In this document: positions 1 to 5,752 of the stretch, piece after piece | How positions within the stretch are numbered: position 1 is the first letter of the stretch | How the letters are laid out: the number at the start of each line of letters is the position of its first letter | DNA from: Candidatus Wolfebacteria bacterium CG_4_10_14_0_8_um_filter_39_64 | GTDB taxonomy: Bacteria; Patescibacteriota; Minisyncoccia; UBA6257; UBA9933 | DNA length: 7,618 nucleotides | NCBI GenBank assembly: GCA_002784365.1 | Contig: PFKY01000039.1 | Location: 1 to 7,618 of the forward strand | Reading direction: 5' to 3' | Program-made: the position numbers and the translations under genes | The notes under the pieces: model-generated | Told to the model about the DNA's origin: nothing | Databases searched by the model: none | What the model saw: only the letters and a program-made list of their open reading frames with translations

Positions 1-27
1 CCCCTCTTTTTGGTTAAAAAGAGGGGG
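1..27 (-). terminator. Probable intrinsic terminator hairpin downstream of the adk-like gene (cut by the window edge)
   Basis: A perfect 11-bp inverted repeat (1-11 and 16-26) with the 4-base loop GGTT. Read on the minus strand, it is a C/T arm, a short loop and an A/G arm ending in four Gs, about 92 bp past the adk-like stop codon. Any T-tract for minus-strand termination would lie left of base 1 and cannot be seen. On the plus strand the stem is followed by GTCGGTCGG, which is not a T-tract, so a plus-strand terminator is less likely. The strength of the stem is seen directly; the terminator role is inferred. Confidence 0.5.
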
Positions 28-118
28 TCGGTCGGCGAGGACAAGCGAGTGAAGTCGCTGGACGGAACGAGCGGGTTGAGGGAAAAAGAAAATTTTCTGA
101 GAAAAGATTTTTTGCTAC

Positions 119-850
119 TTATTTTAGTTTTTTAAGTATCGCCTCGTGTATTTTATACGGCATCGGTCTACCATCAATTTTATGAATTTTATATCCCCCC
201 TTTTCTAATTCCTTAAAAATCGGTTGAGTCCGTTCTTTATATTCTTTTAATCTCACCAAAATCGCTTTTTTGTTATCATCAATCCTATGAACTATTTTCC
301 CACCGCAAAATGGGCAAATTTTAAATTTAATCTTTCCGAGATCGATTAGTTCTGAACGAATTAAAAGACCCTTACAAACAGAACAAACAAATCTTTCGGT
401 AAGTCTCTTAATAGATTCTTTCTCGGGAATATCCAAGAGAAAAATAAAAATATTTTTATTGCCATAGTACCTTTTTAAAACATCAATCACGCCCCCATTT
501 TTTTTATTTGGTTTTTCGTTTTCATTATGCCCAAATGTCTCGTAAAAAGTCCTCATGGAACCGCTAAAAACTATCCCCTGACCCAAAGCCGTAGCTCTCT
601 TAATAATTTCAGCCGTAGTTCTCAAAATCCAAGATGGCGTGTTAAGTACGCCTGCCTCATTTAATTTTCGCTCTCTCCGGATTATTTTATTTTTCTGTAA
701 AGCGGGATTATGAAGCAGGGTCCTAAGATAACTGCCCGAATCGAAATGAAAAAGGTCTAATTTTTTCGCAAGCAACTCCGCCTGAGTGCCTTTGCCCGAC
801 CCCTGCGGCCCGAAAACAATTACCGCGATTTTATTAACAGTCTTGACCAT
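119..850 (-). CDS. adk: Adenylate kinase-type nucleoside monophosphate kinase with a Cys4 lid, divergent core
   Basis: The predicted 243-residue cytoplasmic kinase would transfer phosphate from ATP to a nucleoside monophosphate, normally AMP. Visible parts: P-loop GPQGSGKGT (14-22), NMP-binding segment DSGSYLR (37-43), and a zinc-finger lid with Cys156, Cys159, Cys179 and Cys182. After it come an R-x-D-D motif (Arg189, Asp191, Asp192) and Arg200 and Arg207 in the C-terminal adenylate kinase signature. Oddities: the near-invariant DGFPR motif reads SGSMR (96-100), keeping the Arg but losing the Asp, and about 30 residues rich in Asn and Lys (102-134) replace a shorter loop. The ATG at 850 is chosen over the in-frame TTG at 886 because that TTG is the -35 box of the promoter and the P-loop starts normally from 850. 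secY-adk is the usual bacterial order. Fold is sure; strict AMP specificity is not. Confidence 0.9.
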   Translation of the reverse strand: MVKTVNKIAVIVFGPQGSGKGTQAELLAKKLDLFHFDSGSYLRTLLHNPALQKNKIIRRERKLNEAGVLNTPSWILRTTAEIIKRATALGQGIVFSGSMRTFYETFGHNENEKPNKKNGGVIDVLKRYYGNKNIFIFLLDIPEKESIKRLTERFVCSVCKGLLIRSELIDLGKIKFKICPFCGGKIVHRIDDNKKAILVRLKEYKERTQPIFKELEKGGYKIHKIDGRPMPYKIHEAILKKLK

Positions 851-857
851 AAGATTT

Positions 858-886
858 AATTTAAGCGTATATGAAAACAAAGTCAA
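858..886 (-). promoter_or_regulatory. Sigma70-type promoter for the adk-like gene
   Basis: On the minus strand, TTGACT (886-881; 5 of 6 to consensus) is followed by exactly 17 bases and TAAATT (863-858; 4 of 6). A start point 6-8 bases past the -10 box would fall at about 852-850, on or next to the ATG at 850, leaving almost no 5' leader. It lies downstream of the terminator-like hairpin at 973-1000, which fits a new transcription unit. It is inferred from sequence only, and the -10 match is moderate. Confidence 0.55.
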
Positions 887-914
887 GCACTAAAAATGAA
901 GCACTAAAAATGAA
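887..914. repeat. 14-bp perfect tandem duplication
   Basis: GCACTAAAAATGAA occurs twice head to tail (887-900 and 901-914), directly upstream of the -35 box of the adk promoter. It could be slippage duplication or an AT-rich upstream promoter element. No function is evident. Confidence 0.85.
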
Positions 915-924
915 GGCGGTCGGA

Positions 925-962
925 TGTTATGCTTTAGCATAACACTATGCTATAGCATAGTG
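925..962. repeat. Two overlapping 20-bp palindromes sharing TATGCT/AGCATA arms
   Basis: Palindrome 1 (925-944) has 9-bp arms around a central TT. Palindrome 2 (943-962) is a perfect 20-bp palindrome with no spacer. They overlap at 943-944. The inner arms can pair with each other instead: TAGCATA (935-941) with TATGCTA (946-952) around the loop ACAC, so the RNA could fold in two mutually exclusive ways. The block lies between the secY terminator hairpin and the adk promoter. It may be an operator for a dimeric regulator, a REP-like intergenic element or an attenuator-like structure; the sequence does not decide. Confidence 0.8.
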
Positions 963-972
963 GCTAGATTAC

Positions 973-1000
973 AAAAAAGGTACAATTGATTGTACTTTTT
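973..1000 (-). terminator. Probable terminator of the ribosomal-secY operon
   Basis: On the minus strand, an A-tract leads into GTACAA, a 4-base loop (989-986), TTGTAC (985-980), one extra C (979) and a run of six Ts (978-973). The A and T tracts can lengthen the stem. The structure is nearly symmetric, with five Ts on the plus side too, so it could act in both directions. The stem is weak in GC and lies 166 bp past the secY stop, so termination may be partial. Confidence 0.5.
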
Positions 1001-1166
1001 ATTAAAGTAAACTCCGTGTTCTTTTGAACGATTGTGTGTGTAGAAAATTTTTAATTGCATCATGTTAGAGATTGCCAAGCAGAAAATTTTGTTATCTCTG
1101 AAATAAAATGTTTAAAAATGGCTCAAATGTCTGGTAAAAAACATGCGAACGAGAAAAGATTTTCTA

Positions 1167-2435
1167 TTAAATCTCCTCGTATTCTCTCATTACCAATTGA
1201 GAATTAATTTGCCTAATTGTTTCAAGCGCCACCGAGACCACGATTAAAAGCGCTGTGCCGCCGATGGTTAGAATCGCAATGCCGGTAACTATTCTTGTAA
1301 TTTGAGGCAAAATCGCTATTAATCCCAAAAATAGCGCTCCGGAAAGAGTAAGGCGATTAATAATTTTGGAAAGAAATCTCGAGGTGGAATCGCCCGGCCT
1401 GATGCCGGCTATAAATCCGCCTGACCGCTGGAGATTTTTGGAAATTTCTTTCGGGTCAAAAGTAACCGCCGTGTAAAAATAAGTGAAAATCACCACCATT
1501 CCGAAATAAAGCAAACTATAAAGGTATTGATTATTAAATAAAGTACTCACCAAGTCATTGAGTCGCAGGGATAAATCTTTGGAAAAAATTGCGGCTGCCT
1601 GGGCAATAAATTGGGGAAAAAGCAAAATGGAAATGGCAAAAATAATGGGAATGACCCCGGCTTGATTAACTTTAAGCGGGAGATAACTTGAAGCGCCGCC
1701 GTACATTTTCATTCCCCGGACGCGCTTAGCATAGGCAATCGGTATTTTTCGTTCGCCCTCGTTGATAAACACAACCCCGGCAATAACCAAAACCGCCACA
1801 ATGGCAAAGACAAGATAAGTGGGCAAAATTTCGGGATTATAACTGAAAACCGCCTGCCTCAAAGCTGACGGCAACCGGCTGACAATTCCGGCAAAAATAA
1901 TTAAAGAAATGCCGTTGCCAATTTTCTGTTCGGTGATTAATTCTCCAATCCAGACCAAAATCATTGAGCCGGCGGTAATAATGATGACGTTTTTAATCAA
2001 ATCAAACGGTCCTAAATGAGGCACTACGTTTTGGGAAATTAAAATATTTAAAAATCCATAACCTTGAAGCATTGCCAAAGGAACAGTAAGATACCGGGAC
2101 CAGCGATTGAATTTCGCCCGACCAGCCGCTCCCTCTTCATAATACATCGCTTTCAAACCGGGAAAAATCATCGTCAAAAGTTGCATAATAATGGTGGCGG
2201 TAATATAAGGAGCTACCCCCAGCATCACGATTGATAAATGGTCTAAAGCGCCGCCGGAAAAAATATTAAGGAAACCGAATATTTGATTGCCGGAAAAAAA
2301 TTCTTTCAATCTAAAAGCATCAATGGATGGGATGGGAATGGCGGATAAGGCCCGGAATGATAACAGCAAAAAAGCAGTAATTAAGATTTTATTGCGCAGG
2401 TCTTTAATTTTGAAAAGTTGGAGGAGTTTATTCAT
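1167..2435 (-). CDS. secY: Protein translocase channel subunit SecY
   Basis: This 422-residue inner-membrane protein forms the Sec translocon channel through which nascent and post-translational clients cross or enter the membrane. The sequence shows the normal ten-helix SecY pattern. Helix 1 covers roughly residues 16-34 and ends in the IPIP motif. The plug region holds SGGALDHLSIVMLG (60-73), followed by PYITATIIMQLL (76-87). The cytosolic C4 loop carries GERKIPIAYAKR (227-238), and the C5 loop, which meets the ribosome and SecA, carries LQRSGGFIAGIRPG (335-348). The last helix (about 382-404) is followed by a short acidic tail. The ATG overlaps the rplO stop as ATGA (2432-2435), so translation is probably coupled. 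Length is typical of the family. The stop is TAA, followed by 280 bp without a supported gene before adk. Confidence 0.98.
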   Translation of the reverse strand: MNKLLQLFKIKDLRNKILITAFLLLSFRALSAIPIPSIDAFRLKEFFSGNQIFGFLNIFSGGALDHLSIVMLGVAPYITATIIMQLLTMIFPGLKAMYYEEGAAGRAKFNRWSRYLTVPLAMLQGYGFLNILISQNVVPHLGPFDLIKNVIIITAGSMILVWIGELITEQKIGNGISLIIFAGIVSRLPSALRQAVFSYNPEILPTYLVFAIVAVLVIAGVVFINEGERKIPIAYAKRVRGMKMYGGASSYLPLKVNQAGVIPIIFAISILLFPQFIAQAAAIFSKDLSLRLNDLVSTLFNNQYLYSLLYFGMVVIFTYFYTAVTFDPKEISKNLQRSGGFIAGIRPGDSTSRFLSKIINRLTLSGALFLGLIAILPQITRIVTGIAILTIGGTALLIVVSVALETIRQINSQLVMREYEEI

Positions 2436-2857
2436 GACACACGGCCGCCGCTGGCCTCAATCGCTTTTCTCAATTTTTTTGACACCTCTAAACCCTCAAT
2501 TTGGAAAGCCTGTTTTATTTCTCCCTTTTTCGGTCCCAGAATTTTTATCTTTCTGTCGGACTTTCCGATTAAACCGGCCTCAAGCAGGGTTTGTCTATTA
2601 ATTATATTGCTTTTAACTTTCGCTGCCAAATTGCCGATATTGATAATCAGCGGCTTTGATTTCAGGGGTTTGAATTTAAAGCCGCGCAATTTTGGCAAGC
2701 GCTGGATTAAATCCCGTTCAGCCGGACGAATCCGGTGGCCGGCTCGTGATTTTTGGCCCTTCTGTCCCCGGCCGGAATAAGTTCCCCGTTTCCCTCCTCT
2801 GCCGATTCTTTTCTTGGTTTTGTTTTTATATCTTGGTTGAAGCTGGTGCAATTGCAT
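2432..2857 (-). CDS. rplO: 50S ribosomal protein L15 (uL15)
   Basis: A 141-residue large-subunit protein that binds 23S rRNA during later assembly. The N-terminal half is a basic, glycine-rich extension with GRGGKRGTYSGRGQKGQKSR (19-38), which threads into rRNA. The globular C-terminal part contains the family pattern ending GLEVSKKLRKAIEASGG (122-138). The stop is TGA and overlaps the secY start. The gene lies only 16 bp after rpsE; in most bacteria rpmD (uL30) sits between them. The start at 2857 follows AT-rich DNA with no Shine-Dalgarno motif and gives the standard L15 N-terminus. Confidence 0.97.
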   Translation of the reverse strand: MQLHQLQPRYKNKTKKRIGRGGKRGTYSGRGQKGQKSRAGHRIRPAERDLIQRLPKLRGFKFKPLKSKPLIINIGNLAAKVKSNIINRQTLLEAGLIGKSDRKIKILGPKKGEIKQAFQIEGLEVSKKLRKAIEASGGRVS

Positions 2858-2873
2858 ATATGTTTTTGAAATT

Positions 2874-3326
2874 TTAGATTCGAGATTTTAACTTCTTTAA
2901 CGCCTCTATCGTCGCCATCGCATTGGTCAGCTTATTTTTCGTACCTCCCAAACATTTAGCGGTCGCATCTCTTACGCCGGCCAAAAGCAAAACTACCCTG
3001 ACCGCTCCGCCGGCTTTAAGACCGTGACCATTTTTGGCCGGCTTTACGATTACCCGGGCCGCGCTGAATTTTGCCCCCACTTCGTAGGGAATAGTCCTGT
3101 CCTTAAGCGGGACGACTATTAATTTCTTTTTGGCGTTAACTCTGGCCTTGTCAACCGCCTGAGCCACGTCCAATCCCTTGGCAATTCCCACTCCTACTCT
3201 TCCTTTTTCATCGCCGATAACCACAGTCACCCGAAAGCGAAATCGTTTACCGCCGGCCACAACCCGAGTGACTCTCCTTAAATCTAAAACCTTATCCTTA
3301 TATTCACTTTTAACTTTTCTTTCCAT
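2874..3326 (-). CDS. rpsE: 30S ribosomal protein S5 (uS5)
   Basis: A 150-residue small-subunit protein near the mRNA entry tunnel that contributes to decoding fidelity and helicase activity. The N-terminal double-stranded RNA-binding-like domain begins with LDLRRVTRVVAGGKRFRF (14-31) and continues through GDEKGRVGVGIAKG (38-51). The C-terminal domain contains the GHGLKAGGAVRVVLLLAGV segment (99-117) and the KCLGGTKN turn. It is shorter than the 167-residue E. coli protein, mainly at the ends. It starts 2 bp after the rplR stop. Neighbours on both sides are spc-operon genes, but rpmD is missing downstream. Confidence 0.98.
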   Translation of the reverse strand: MERKVKSEYKDKVLDLRRVTRVVAGGKRFRFRVTVVIGDEKGRVGVGIAKGLDVAQAVDKARVNAKKKLIVVPLKDRTIPYEVGAKFSAARVIVKPAKNGHGLKAGGAVRVVLLLAGVRDATAKCLGGTKNKLTNAMATIEALKKLKSRI

Positions 3327-3328
3327 AG

Positions 3329-3694
3329 TTATAATTGTAGTCCGCCTTTTCTTGCAGCTTCGGCCACCGCTTTTATCCGACCGTGATACTTATATTTACC
3401 TCTGTCAAAAACCGCTTTTTTGATGCCTTTCTCAATCGCTTTTTTGGCGATTAATTCGCCTAATTTTCCAGCCAGCTCTTGTCTCTTCGCTTTTTGTTTT
3501 TCACTTTTTGACAATTCATACGTTGAAGCACTAATTAAGGTCTTCCCTATTTTGTCGTCAATCAACTGAACATAGGTGTAGCGATTGCTTCGAAAAATTG
3601 AAAGACGAGGTTTTTCGCCGGTTCCGAAAATTTTCGCTCTGGCTCGCCTCTTTCGTCGAAATCTTATTTGATTTATCTTTTTTAGAGAATTCAT
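3329..3694 (-). CDS. rplR: 50S ribosomal protein L18 (uL18)
   Basis: A 121-residue protein of the central protuberance that binds 5S rRNA together with L5. The basic N-terminus ([14 protein letters not shown], 11-24) leads into the family core [20 protein letters not shown] (28-47). The C-terminus [25 protein letters not shown] matches the usual FDR.G..YHGR.KA.A..AR..GL pattern. Length is close to the E. coli 117 residues. It starts 7 bp after rplF and ends 2 bp before rpsE. The start codon follows TAATTTATTT with no Shine-Dalgarno motif. Confidence 0.98.
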   Translation of the reverse strand: MNSLKKINQIRFRRKRRARAKIFGTGEKPRLSIFRSNRYTYVQLIDDKIGKTLISASTYELSKSEKQKAKRQELAGKLGELIAKKAIEKGIKKAVFDRGKYKYHGRIKAVAEAARKGGLQL

Positions 3695-3701
3695 AAATAA
3701 A

Positions 3702-4247
3702 TTACTTTGTTGTTCCCGCCACTTTCTTTCCGGCTTTTCTCCTTATTATCTCGCCTTGATATCTGATGCCTTTTCCTTTATAGGGCTCCGGTTTTTTAAA
3801 GGCCCTTATTTTGGCCGCGATTTGACCAACCAAAGCCTTATCGATACCCGAAATTTTAATGACATTTTTTTCAACCGAAATTTTTATGCCTTCCGGAGGA
3901 TTAACTTTAATCGGATGGGACAGTCCTAAGTTTAAAACCAAAGTATTTCCTTCCATATTCGCCCGATAGCCGATTCCTTCGATTTCTAAAACCTTGCCGA
4001 ATCCTTCGGTTAAGCCGATGATTGCATTATAAGCCAGCGACCTGATTGTTCCCCAATTGGCTCGCGCTTGCTTTGAATTATTTTCCGGAGTAAAAAAAAT
4101 GGATTTGTCTTTTATCTCGGTTTTTATATAAGGTAAAATCTTCAAATTTGTAGTGCCGTTATTGCCCTTGAATTTTAAAAAACCGCCGCTGATTTCGACT
4201 TCAATGTTATCGGGGATAACTATTTGTCTTTTGCCTATCTTACTCAT
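3702..4247 (-). CDS. rplF: 50S ribosomal protein L6 (uL6)
   Basis: A 181-residue large-subunit protein near the GTPase-associated centre and sarcin-ricin loop. It has the two duplicated L6 domains, and the second ends with the diagnostic [20 protein letters not shown] stretch (152-171). The N-terminus [15 protein letters not shown] is the standard one, which supports the start at 4247. Length is normal (E. coli 177). It follows rpsH by 9 bp and precedes rplR by 7 bp. Confidence 0.98.
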   Translation of the reverse strand: MSKIGKRQIVIPDNIEVEISGGFLKFKGNNGTTNLKILPYIKTEIKDKSIFFTPENNSKQARANWGTIRSLAYNAIIGLTEGFGKVLEIEGIGYRANMEGNTLVLNLGLSHPIKVNPPEGIKISVEKNVIKISGIDKALVGQIAAKIRAFKKPEPYKGKGIRYQGEIIRRKAGKKVAGTTK

Positions 4248-4256
4248 ATCTCAATA

Positions 4257-4637
4257 TTACCAAATTTCAAATAATGCTTCGCCTCCGACCTTCGTTTTTC
4301 TTGCTTCTCTGCCGGTTAAAATTCCTTTTGGGGTTGAAAGAATCAACAGTCCATAACCGCTTTTAACAAACCTTATATCCTTATAGCCGATGTAAAGCCG
4401 ACGCGACGGCTTGCTGATAAATTTAATTCCGTCAATTACCCCTCCGTCATCATTATATTTTAATTTAATATCCAATACTCGCTTTGCTCCCCTTCCTTTT
4501 CTTTCAAAATTTTCAATATAACCATTATCCTTTAAAACTTCCAAAATCTTTTCTTTCATCTTGGAATAAGAAGTTTTTATACTCTCCTTTTTCACCGCTT
4601 GGGCATTTTTAAGTTGGGTTAAAAGATTTATATACAT
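4257..4637 (-). CDS. rpsH: 30S ribosomal protein S8 (uS8), trimmed N-terminus
   Basis: A 126-residue primary 16S rRNA-binding protein of the central domain. The C-terminal RNA-binding block LSTPKGILTGREARKTKVGG (99-118) is clear. The N-terminus reads MYINLLTQLKNA, where most bacteria have an extra DPIAD-type segment before the conserved LTRIRNA, so it is about four residues shorter than usual. The start is the ATG one base after the rpsN stop. It is the only one of the 14 visible starts with A at -1. In E. coli S8 represses its own operon by binding near rplE; no similar structure is obvious at the rplX-rplE junction here. Confidence 0.97.
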   Translation of the reverse strand: MYINLLTQLKNAQAVKKESIKTSYSKMKEKILEVLKDNGYIENFERKGRGAKRVLDIKLKYNDDGGVIDGIKFISKPSRRLYIGYKDIRFVKSGYGLLILSTPKGILTGREARKTKVGGEALFEIW

Positions 4638-4638
4638 T

Positions 4639-4824
4639 TTACCATGATGCTTTTTTTATTCCCGGTATTTCTCCGCGGCTCGCCATCTCCCTGAAACAGA
4701 TGCGGCAAAGCCCAAAATCACGGAGATAGCCGCGTTTTCGACCGCATCTAAAACACCGGCGAACAATTCGCGTTGAATATTTCGGTTGTTTTTTTGACCG
4801 CGCGATAACTGATGTTTTTGCCAT
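4639..4824 (-). CDS. rpsN: 30S ribosomal protein S14, zinc-binding short form (uS14, type Z)
   Basis: A 61-residue small-subunit head protein. Cys24, Cys27, Cys40 and Cys43 form a C-x2-C-x12-C-x2-C zinc ribbon, and the protein ends [11 protein letters not shown] as type Z S14 proteins do. Zinc-free forms are about 100 residues. It begins 6 bp after rplE and ends 1 bp before the rpsH start. The upstream sequence is AT-rich without a Shine-Dalgarno motif. Confidence 0.98.
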   Translation of the reverse strand: MAKTSVIARSKKQPKYSTRIVRRCFRCGRKRGYLRDFGLCRICFREMASRGEIPGIKKASW

Positions 4825-4830
4825 AATAAT

Positions 4831-5328
4831 TTATTTTTTTAATGGTATTCCCAATGACCGATAAAGCGCCACTGCTTCTTCTTTATTTTTGGCATTACTT
4901 ACAATACTAATTTCCAATCCAAAGTCAACTTTTGAAATTTCGGGATTTATTTCCGGAAAAACCGTTTGTTCCCGTAAGCCGACGGTTAAATTTCCATTAG
5001 AATCAATGTTTTTCAGGTCAATCCCCCGAAAATCTCTGAGCCGAGGGAAAACAATCTTAATCAATCTTTCCAAAAAATCGGACATTCGCTGGTACCGTAA
5101 GGTAACTTTTAAACCGACAGTCTGACCTTCCCGAACCTTAAACCCGGAAATTGATTTTTTGGCTTTGGTAATGGCCGGTTTTTGACCGGCAATTAAGGCC
5201 ATTTCTTTCATTAATTCCGGCAAAACTTTATCTTCAAAATTCGGCTGTTGGCTTAATCTTCCGACGCCGACGTTAATTACTATCTTCTCTATTACTTTTT
5301 TATTTTTCATCAATGCTTCGTGTTTCAT
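4831..5328 (-). CDS. rplE: 50S ribosomal protein L5 (uL5), short N-terminus
   Basis: A 165-residue central-protuberance protein that binds 5S rRNA and contacts P-site tRNA. Conserved blocks are VIEKIVINVGVG (12-23), GQKPAITKAKKSISGFKVREG (48-68), RLRDFRGID (96-104) and REQTVFPEI (119-127). Only 12 residues precede the VIEKI block where E. coli has about 30, so the N-terminal helix is cut down. An in-frame TAA two codons upstream of the ATG at 5328 rules out a longer form. The internal Met at residue 7 is a less likely start. The gene follows rplX by 15 bp. Confidence 0.97.
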   Translation of the reverse strand: MKHEALMKNKKVIEKIVINVGVGRLSQQPNFEDKVLPELMKEMALIAGQKPAITKAKKSISGFKVREGQTVGLKVTLRYQRMSDFLERLIKIVFPRLRDFRGIDLKNIDSNGNLTVGLREQTVFPEINPEISKVDFGLEISIVSNAKNKEEAVALYRSLGIPLKK

Positions 5329-5343
5329 ACTTTATATTTTATG

Positions 5344-5649
5344 TTATGCCGCCGCTCCGCATTTCTTGCATATTCTCAACTTCCTTTCGGCATCAAAACG
5401 ATAACCAATTTTTACGGCCTGACCGCAGTTAGGGCAAACGAGCATGACATTTGAGACGTCAATTGGTCGCGGCACCAAAACCATCTCGCCCTTTTCTCCC
5501 TGATGCTTGGGACGAACGTGTTTCTTATAAAGGTTTAATCCCTCAATCAAAATCGAATTCTTTTTGAGAAGAACTTTTAATATTTTACCGGTTTTGCCTT
5601 TGTCTTTGCCGGTGATTATTTTAACCGTATCACCCTTAATAATTTTCAT
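5344..5649 (-). CDS. rplX: 50S ribosomal protein L24 (uL24) with zinc ribbon
   Basis: A 101-residue early assembly protein near the polypeptide exit tunnel. An N-terminal KOW domain (MKIIKGDTVKIITGKDKGKTG, residues 1-21) is followed by LNLYKKHVRP (38-47). The C-terminal part has Cys72, Cys75, Cys94 and Cys97 as a C-x2-C...C-x2-C zinc ribbon, found in many but not all bacterial L24 proteins. The start at 5649 is fixed by the normal N-terminus, but the ATG lies in the 3' arm of a perfect hairpin. It is preceded by the only large gap in the operon (100 bp), so its translation is not closely coupled to rplN. Confidence 0.97.
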   Translation of the reverse strand: MKIIKGDTVKIITGKDKGKTGKILKVLLKKNSILIEGLNLYKKHVRPKHQGEKGEMVLVPRPIDVSNVMLVCPNCGQAVKIGYRFDAERKLRICKKCGAAA

Positions 5650-5660
5650 GAATGAAAATT
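5641..5660 (-). promoter_or_regulatory. Hairpin that buries the rplX start codon
   Basis: A 20-base inverted repeat: AATTTTCAT, two bases, ATGAAAATT (9-bp arms; about 8 bp can pair with a 4-base loop). On the minus-strand mRNA the rplX ATG (5649-5647) begins the 3' arm. No Shine-Dalgarno motif lies nearby. It could lower or gate initiation, but the stem is AT-rich and the fold is only predicted. Confidence 0.5.
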
Positions 5661-5737
5661 AATGCAGAATTCAGAATTAAGGATTTAGAATTTCTACCTC
5701 CTTTAATTCTTAATTCTACATTCTTAATTCTTAATTA
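5661..5737. repeat. Converging array of degenerate 7-bp repeats forming a long imperfect inverted repeat
   Basis: The right side holds five consecutive heptamers at 5703-5737: TTAATTC, TTAATTC, TACATTC, TTAATTC, TTAATTA. The left side holds four in inverted orientation at 5667-5694: GAATTCA, GAATTAA, GGATTTA, GAATTTC. The middle (5695-5702) is TACCTCCT. The outer parts pair as arms of 23-24 bases (5661-5683 and 5699-5722) with two mismatches and one bulge. On the coding strand the centre reads AGGAGG, but it lies 47 bases before the rplX ATG, so it is not a normal ribosome binding site. Confidence 0.75.
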
Positions 5738-5752
5738 GCGCATTATGCGCTA
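5736..5752 (-). repeat. 7-bp perfect hairpin across the rplN stop codon
   Basis: TAGCGCA (5736-5742), loop TTA, TGCGCTA (5746-5752). The first three bases on the minus strand are the rplN TAG stop. No T-tract follows, so it is not a standard intrinsic terminator. It might be an mRNA-stabilising or processing hairpin at the break between rplN and rplX. Confidence 0.6.

Noticed and set aside
851..886. Longer form of the adk-like protein starting at TTG 886
   Set aside because: The extra 12 residues are not part of the kinase fold, and the TTG forms the -35 element of the likely promoter; the ATG at 850 fits the family.
1118..1207. Small plus-strand frame of 29 codons (about 50 from a TTG at 1055) in the secY-adk spacer
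   Set aside because: It runs antisense into the secY 3' end, has no ribosome binding site or promoter I can see, and resembles no known protein.
2287..2877. Plus-strand open frames across the secY and rplO genes (2287-2601, 2418-2780, 2692-2877)
   Set aside because: They are antisense to well-conserved secY and rplO, mutually overlapping, and their translations look like no known family.
5329..5343. S8 autoregulatory binding site at the rplX-rplE junction, as in E. coli
   Set aside because: The 15-bp spacer is nearly all A and T, and I see no helix resembling the 16S S8 site.
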